Shown: piece by piece, positions 61,015 to 64,000 of the stretch
Position numbering within the stretch: position 1 is the stretch's first letter
Layout of the letters: each line of letters opens with the position of its first letter
Assembly (NCBI RefSeq): GCF_945859825.1
Contig: NZ_CAMAPC010000016.1
Span: forward strand, 1 to 64,000
Direction: 5' to 3'
Source of the DNA: Pseudoalteromonas holothuriae
GTDB lineage: Bacteria > Pseudomonadota > Gammaproteobacteria > Enterobacterales > Alteromonadaceae
Length of the DNA: 64,000 bases
Program-made: the position numbers and the translations under genes
The notes under the pieces: model-generated
What the model saw: only the letters and a program-made list of their open reading frames with translations
Told to the model about the DNA's origin: nothing
Databases searched by the model: none

Positions 61015-61044
61015 GGCATTTACTGTTATAGGTACAGTTTTGCC
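61015..61044 (+). promoter_or_regulatory. Leader stem-loop upstream of the diaminopropionate operon
   Basis: GGCA (61015-61018) and ACTGT (61022-61026) pair with ACAGT (61034-61038) and TGCC (61041-61044), leaving small internal loops. It would form in the 5' leader about 33 nt before the first start codon. Confidence 0.4.
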
Positions 61045-61076
61045 TGCTTTTAAATATAGAATTAAAGGACTGGTCT

Positions 61077-61907
61077 ATGAAGACGCTATACGTGCTCACT
61101 GAAGCGCTTTTTCACACTGGCTATCTTGTTGAAAAGATGCATGACAACAATAGCTTCGATAATTTCATTTTTGTTGTTCGTGATCGAAACTCTTTAAGTC
61201 GGTTGAATCTCGATAAGTTACATACAACTTATGCAGGAAGGACATCACTTGATGAAAGTGAACTACAGAAGTTTCATCAGGCATATGGAGGTTTATCCTC
61301 AGCCGAACTTAGTATGATTAGTCAATTTGGGATCCCTGAAAAGCATTGTCTAAGTGCGACTAACACTGTTGTAGTTGAAGGCTTTAATTGCAATAAATTA
61401 CAAGAAAGGGTGCAAGTTGATTCCTCTTTTAAATGTGCAGCCATATTTTTAGACTGTATTTTGAGTGACTGGTGGATTGACGTATTTGATGGTCGAATCA
61501 TTAATGCGCATTCTGCGGTGTTGCCCTATGCGCGAGGTATGTATGCTATTGAGCAATTCTTATTGTGCGCAACTTCGGAGCAAGTTGAGCAAGCTGCTGG
61601 AGCGACAATTCATTATGTAAATAGTGGTATCGACAAAGGCAATATCATTGATACAACACAGTTGCAAGACTTATGGAGTATGGGGTCAATTTGGGCAGTT
61701 AAGGCTGCATCATATATGGCTGCATTTAGCCTTTTAGCTAATTACTGTAATAAAAATGACTGCTTTTCATTATTAGATGCTCAGGTTCAAAATAAGTATG
61801 GTCCATTATTTCTCGCAAAAAATTTTACTGAACAAAAACGTTTACTGGCAGAGCATGCCTTTTTAACAATTAAAAATATTGAAGGCATTCACTATGGAGC
61901 AGCTTAA
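61077..61907 (+). CDS. Formyltransferase-family enzyme
   Basis: 276 residues. The catalytic triad of the formyltransferase fold is visible: N143 and H145 in INAHSAVLPYARG, and D186 in GIDKGNII. Spacing matches GART and methionyl-tRNA formyltransferase (N-x-H, then Asp about 40 residues later). No C-terminal tRNA-binding domain, so the substrate is a small molecule or peptide amine. In natural-product clusters such enzymes N-formylate hydroxylamines or amino acids with formyl-tetrahydrofolate. First gene of the operon, ribosome site AAAGGA 7 nt before ATG. It overlaps the next gene by 14 bp. Confidence 0.8.
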   Translation: MKTLYVLTEALFHTGYLVEKMHDNNSFDNFIFVVRDRNSLSRLNLDKLHTTYAGRTSLDESELQKFHQAYGGLSSAELSMISQFGIPEKHCLSATNTVVVEGFNCNKLQERVQVDSSFKCAAIFLDCILSDWWIDVFDGRIINAHSAVLPYARGMYAIEQFLLCATSEQVEQAAGATIHYVNSGIDKGNIIDTTQLQDLWSMGSIWAVKAASYMAAFSLLANYCNKNDCFSLLDAQVQNKYGPLFLAKNFTEQKRLLAEHAFLTIKNIEGIHYGAA

Positions 61908-62514
61908 CCTTTGGCTTTTTCTTACAACGAGCTTAGTTATTAATGCTGTGCCAGGTCCTGATGTGCTCTATGTCATTAGTAATCACAAATACAAAGGATG
62001 GCCAGCTGCGCTCCCAAGTATTGCGGGACTATTTGCTGGCTATTTATTTCATGTATTGATCACTTACATAGGTGTGTCAGCAATTATTGCTGGCAATCCA
62101 ATTTTATTTAGTGCTGTGAAATACCTAGGTTCGGCTTACCTCATATGGATGGGTGTAAATATAATAATAGAGGTATTAAAAAAGCATAAAAAAGTTACAG
62201 TTGATGATGAAATAGACGTTGATGTTAATAAAAGCACAGTAAAGTACTTTAGTAGAGGCTTTATTATTAGTGCATTGAACCCAAAGGTTAGTATATTCTT
62301 TTTGTCATTTTTGCCTCAATTTATACCAAAACAAGAAGCAGATAGTTACCTTATTATAATCTTGGGTTTGATTTTTTGTATTGGTGCCACATTATTCAAT
62401 TTGTTGTACTGCATGTTAAGCAGCATTAATTACAAAGGAAAGGTTAAATATAAAATATTCGACTTTTTGCCAGGCATAATTTTGGCTTCTGTCGGTGTTT
62501 ATACTGCATTCTAG
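61894..62514 (+). CDS. LysE-family amino-acid exporter
   Basis: About 206 residues from the ATG at 61894 (MEQLNLW), chosen because GAAGG lies 8 nt upstream. The N-terminal NAVPGPDVLYVISNHKYKG is the LysE/RhtB family signature, and five or six membrane helices follow. It should export an amino acid or a related molecule. Location in a diaminopropionate operon suggests removal of the product or a toxic intermediate. Confidence 0.92.
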   Translation: MEQLNLWLFLTTSLVINAVPGPDVLYVISNHKYKGWPAALPSIAGLFAGYLFHVLITYIGVSAIIAGNPILFSAVKYLGSAYLIWMGVNIIIEVLKKHKKVTVDDEIDVDVNKSTVKYFSRGFIISALNPKVSIFFLSFLPQFIPKQEADSYLIIILGLIFCIGATLFNLLYCMLSSINYKGKVKYKIFDFLPGIILASVGVYTAF

Positions 62515-62550
62515 AAAGTGATATCAACCAAGGAACTAGGAGTAAATGAT

Positions 62551-62967
62551 ATGAAGGTGCCAGAGCTAAAACTTGGCTTTAAAGCTTTAACATCACTATT
62601 ACCATCTGAAGAACACTGCGCAACTCATGCGAGTTACTTAGCTGAAAAAATTGCAAAAAATAAAGTCTGGACTCATCCTCTTTTAGTTGACAAGCATACT
62701 AATGTAATTTTGGATGGTCACCACAGATATAGTGCAGCAAAAACGCTAAAATTCACAAAAATCCCGTGCTTAATGGTGGATTATAATAGTCCATTAATTA
62801 GAGTGACAAGCTGGGAAACCGGTGAAAATATGGATAAGTCAAAGGTAATATCTAAAGCACTTTCAGGCAAGCTTTTTATGAAAAAGTCAACCAGACATGA
62901 ACTTAACTTTATGATCCCTATTGAGTATGAACTTCCGATTGAACTCTTATCGGGTGCTATATCATGA
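62551..62967 (+). CDS. ParB/Srx-fold protein, SbnI/SerK-like serine kinase candidate
   Basis: About 138 residues from the ATG at 62551, chosen because AGGAG lies 8 nt before it; the frame also opens at GTG 62518. ParB-like landmarks: LLPSEEHCATHASYLAEKI, THPLLVDKHTNVILDGHHRYSAAKTL and CLMVDYNS. DGHHR is shared with SbnI and archaeal SerK, which phosphorylate free L-serine, the Glu in the PSEEH segment being a catalytic candidate. O-phosphoserine is the substrate of SbnA, encoded next with a 4-bp overlap. The protein is shorter than SbnI (254 residues). Assignment rests on fold motifs plus context. Confidence 0.7.
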   Translation: MKVPELKLGFKALTSLLPSEEHCATHASYLAEKIAKNKVWTHPLLVDKHTNVILDGHHRYSAAKTLKFTKIPCLMVDYNSPLIRVTSWETGENMDKSKVISKALSGKLFMKKSTRHELNFMIPIEYELPIELLSGAIS

Positions 62968-63950
62968 TATATAAATCTCATTTAGATTTGGTGTTAGATG
63001 ATGTTTTCGTAGAAGAACACACAATATTACCGCATGCTAATTTATATATGAAAATAGAAGGTCTCTCGATAGGTGGCTCTATTAAAATAAAGCCAGCTTT
63101 AAAAATGATTAGTAGGCTTGAGATTCAGGGTAAACTTAAACCTGGTAGTAAGATAATTGAAAGCTCTTCAGGAAATTTAGGTATAGCACTTAGTATTATT
63201 TGTGCAGCCAAAGGCTATGAATTTAATTGTGTTGTTGACCCCAATATATTACCTAGCTCAGAGCGTCTTATAAAATCATATGGTGCAAATATTATTAAAG
63301 TCACTCATAAAGACGAGAATGGGGGCTTTTTAAATAGCAGGATCAGAAAAATACGTGCAATGTGTCAACAAGATGAATCTTTAACTTGGCTCAATCAGTA
63401 TGAGAATATTGACAATATCGAGGCACATTATTTAACCACAGCACAATCAATCGCTAATCATTTTCCTACATTAGACTTTGTTTTTGTGGGGGCCGGTACA
63501 ACTGGAACTTTAGGTGGCATAAGTCATTTTTTCTCTCGTAATTTGCCTCATACTAAAATCATTGCGGTTGACTCTGTGGGCTCTATAACCTTCGGTGGAG
63601 TCAGTGGTAAACGCAAGATACCGGGACTTGGTGCAAGTAAAGAGCCGCCTATCAGTCGGTTATCTTCTTTTCATGACATAATACGTGTGGAAGAGCAAAA
63701 AACGTTGGCTATGTGCCATGCCTTTGCTAGAAAGGGAATGTTGATCGGAGGATCTACCGGCACGGTACTTTCTGGCGTACAGCAGTATTCAGATCAAATT
63801 CCCAAAGGTTCGACCGTTGTCGCAATTTCCCCTGATCTAGGGGAGCGTTATCTCAATACAATTTATTCACCTCAGTGGCTGAATGAACATTTTCCTGATG
63901 AAACATTCAAGCCCAATCAGCCGTTACATACAATAATTAAAGGAATATAA
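62964..63950 (+). CDS. SbnA-like PLP enzyme for L-2,3-diaminopropionate synthesis
   Basis: 328 residues of the cysteine-synthase fold type II. PLP Lys K41 in GGSIK, substrate loop ESSSGNLG (66-73), phosphate-binding GAGTTGTLGG, and SbnA-like KSYGAN, GSITFGG, GLGAS and GGSTGT. SbnA condenses O-phospho-L-serine with L-glutamate to N-(2-amino-2-carboxyethyl)-glutamate, which SbnB oxidises to diaminopropionate. Residues after K41 read I-K where SbnA has D-R, so specificity could differ. Coupled to the kinase-like gene through ATGA. Confidence 0.88.
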   Translation: MIYKSHLDLVLDDVFVEEHTILPHANLYMKIEGLSIGGSIKIKPALKMISRLEIQGKLKPGSKIIESSSGNLGIALSIICAAKGYEFNCVVDPNILPSSERLIKSYGANIIKVTHKDENGGFLNSRIRKIRAMCQQDESLTWLNQYENIDNIEAHYLTTAQSIANHFPTLDFVFVGAGTTGTLGGISHFFSRNLPHTKIIAVDSVGSITFGGVSGKRKIPGLGASKEPPISRLSSFHDIIRVEEQKTLAMCHAFARKGMLIGGSTGTVLSGVQQYSDQIPKGSTVVAISPDLGERYLNTIYSPQWLNEHFPDETFKPNQPLHTIIKGI

Positions 63951-63953
63951 TCA

Positions 63954-64000
63954 ATGAAATCATTTAAGGTTATCGGTGCAAAAGCTATTACACAATGGTT
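63954..64000 (+). CDS. Start of a further gene, possibly SbnB
   Basis: An open frame starts at ATG 63954 with AAGGA 9 nt upstream and runs to the window end (MKSFKVIGAKAITQW). Only 15 codons are visible. By position it should be SbnB, the partner dehydrogenase of SbnA in the ornithine-cyclodeaminase family, but the sequence is too short to confirm. Confidence 0.5.
   Translation, partial: MKSFKVIGAKAITQW

Noticed and set aside
1..64000. tRNA, rRNA, transposase, integrase or phage genes
   Set aside because: Looked for in the gaps and the coding set; none seen.

Overview
The window looks like chromosomal DNA of a marine gammaproteobacterium of the Alteromonadales, most likely Pseudoalteromonas or a close relative. 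It is AT-rich, dense in two-component and cyclic-di-GMP regulators, and carries many secreted lipoproteins and stand-alone enzymes (SbcCD, NhaR, ArfB, PxpA, PhoX, Blc, a YebC/YeeN-type protein). This is inferred from gene families and composition; no database search was possible. I saw no rRNA, tRNA, CRISPR array, transposase or phage gene.

Layout. 1-5782 is the 5' part of a giant minus-strand Rhs/YD-repeat gene whose 3' end lies off the left edge; three lectin-like repeats interrupt its YD shell. 5987-8336 holds two related prolyl-4-hydroxylase-like oxygenases. 8530-16966 has arfB, an efflux ATPase plus adaptor pair without a permease, coiled-coil and receiver proteins, an HPF-like gene, nhaR and an OmpR-type two-component pair. 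17038-34498 is mostly housekeeping and accessory enzymes: an amidohydrolase lipoprotein, an RNA methyltransferase, pirin with glutathionyl-hydroquinone reductase, a diguanylate cyclase with a hybrid kinase, a DJ-1-like protein, an M3 peptidase lipoprotein, acetyltransferases and LysR regulators. 35104-36001 is a gene-free stretch holding an array of 19-bp GATC-containing repeats phased on the DNA helix. 36002-52941 has a di-haem lipoprotein, a collagen-tailed PhoX phosphatase with a Pho-box-like site, lipocalin, sbcDC, a YebC-family gene, a cupin, and GH3 with pxpA. 53024-60274 is a MacAB-like efflux operon with its own NtrB/NtrC-type pair, preceded by a clear sigma-54 promoter and two upstream activator-like sites.

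The right end (61077 onward) is the start of a biosynthetic operon: formyltransferase-like protein, LysE-type exporter, ParB-fold serine-kinase-like protein, SbnA-like 2,3-diaminopropionate synthase, and the first codons of another gene that may be SbnB. Together these suggest a route from serine through O-phosphoserine to L-2,3-diaminopropionate for a siderophore or peptide natural product. This operon, the phased GATC repeat array and the sigma-54-controlled efflux operon are the parts most worth following up.
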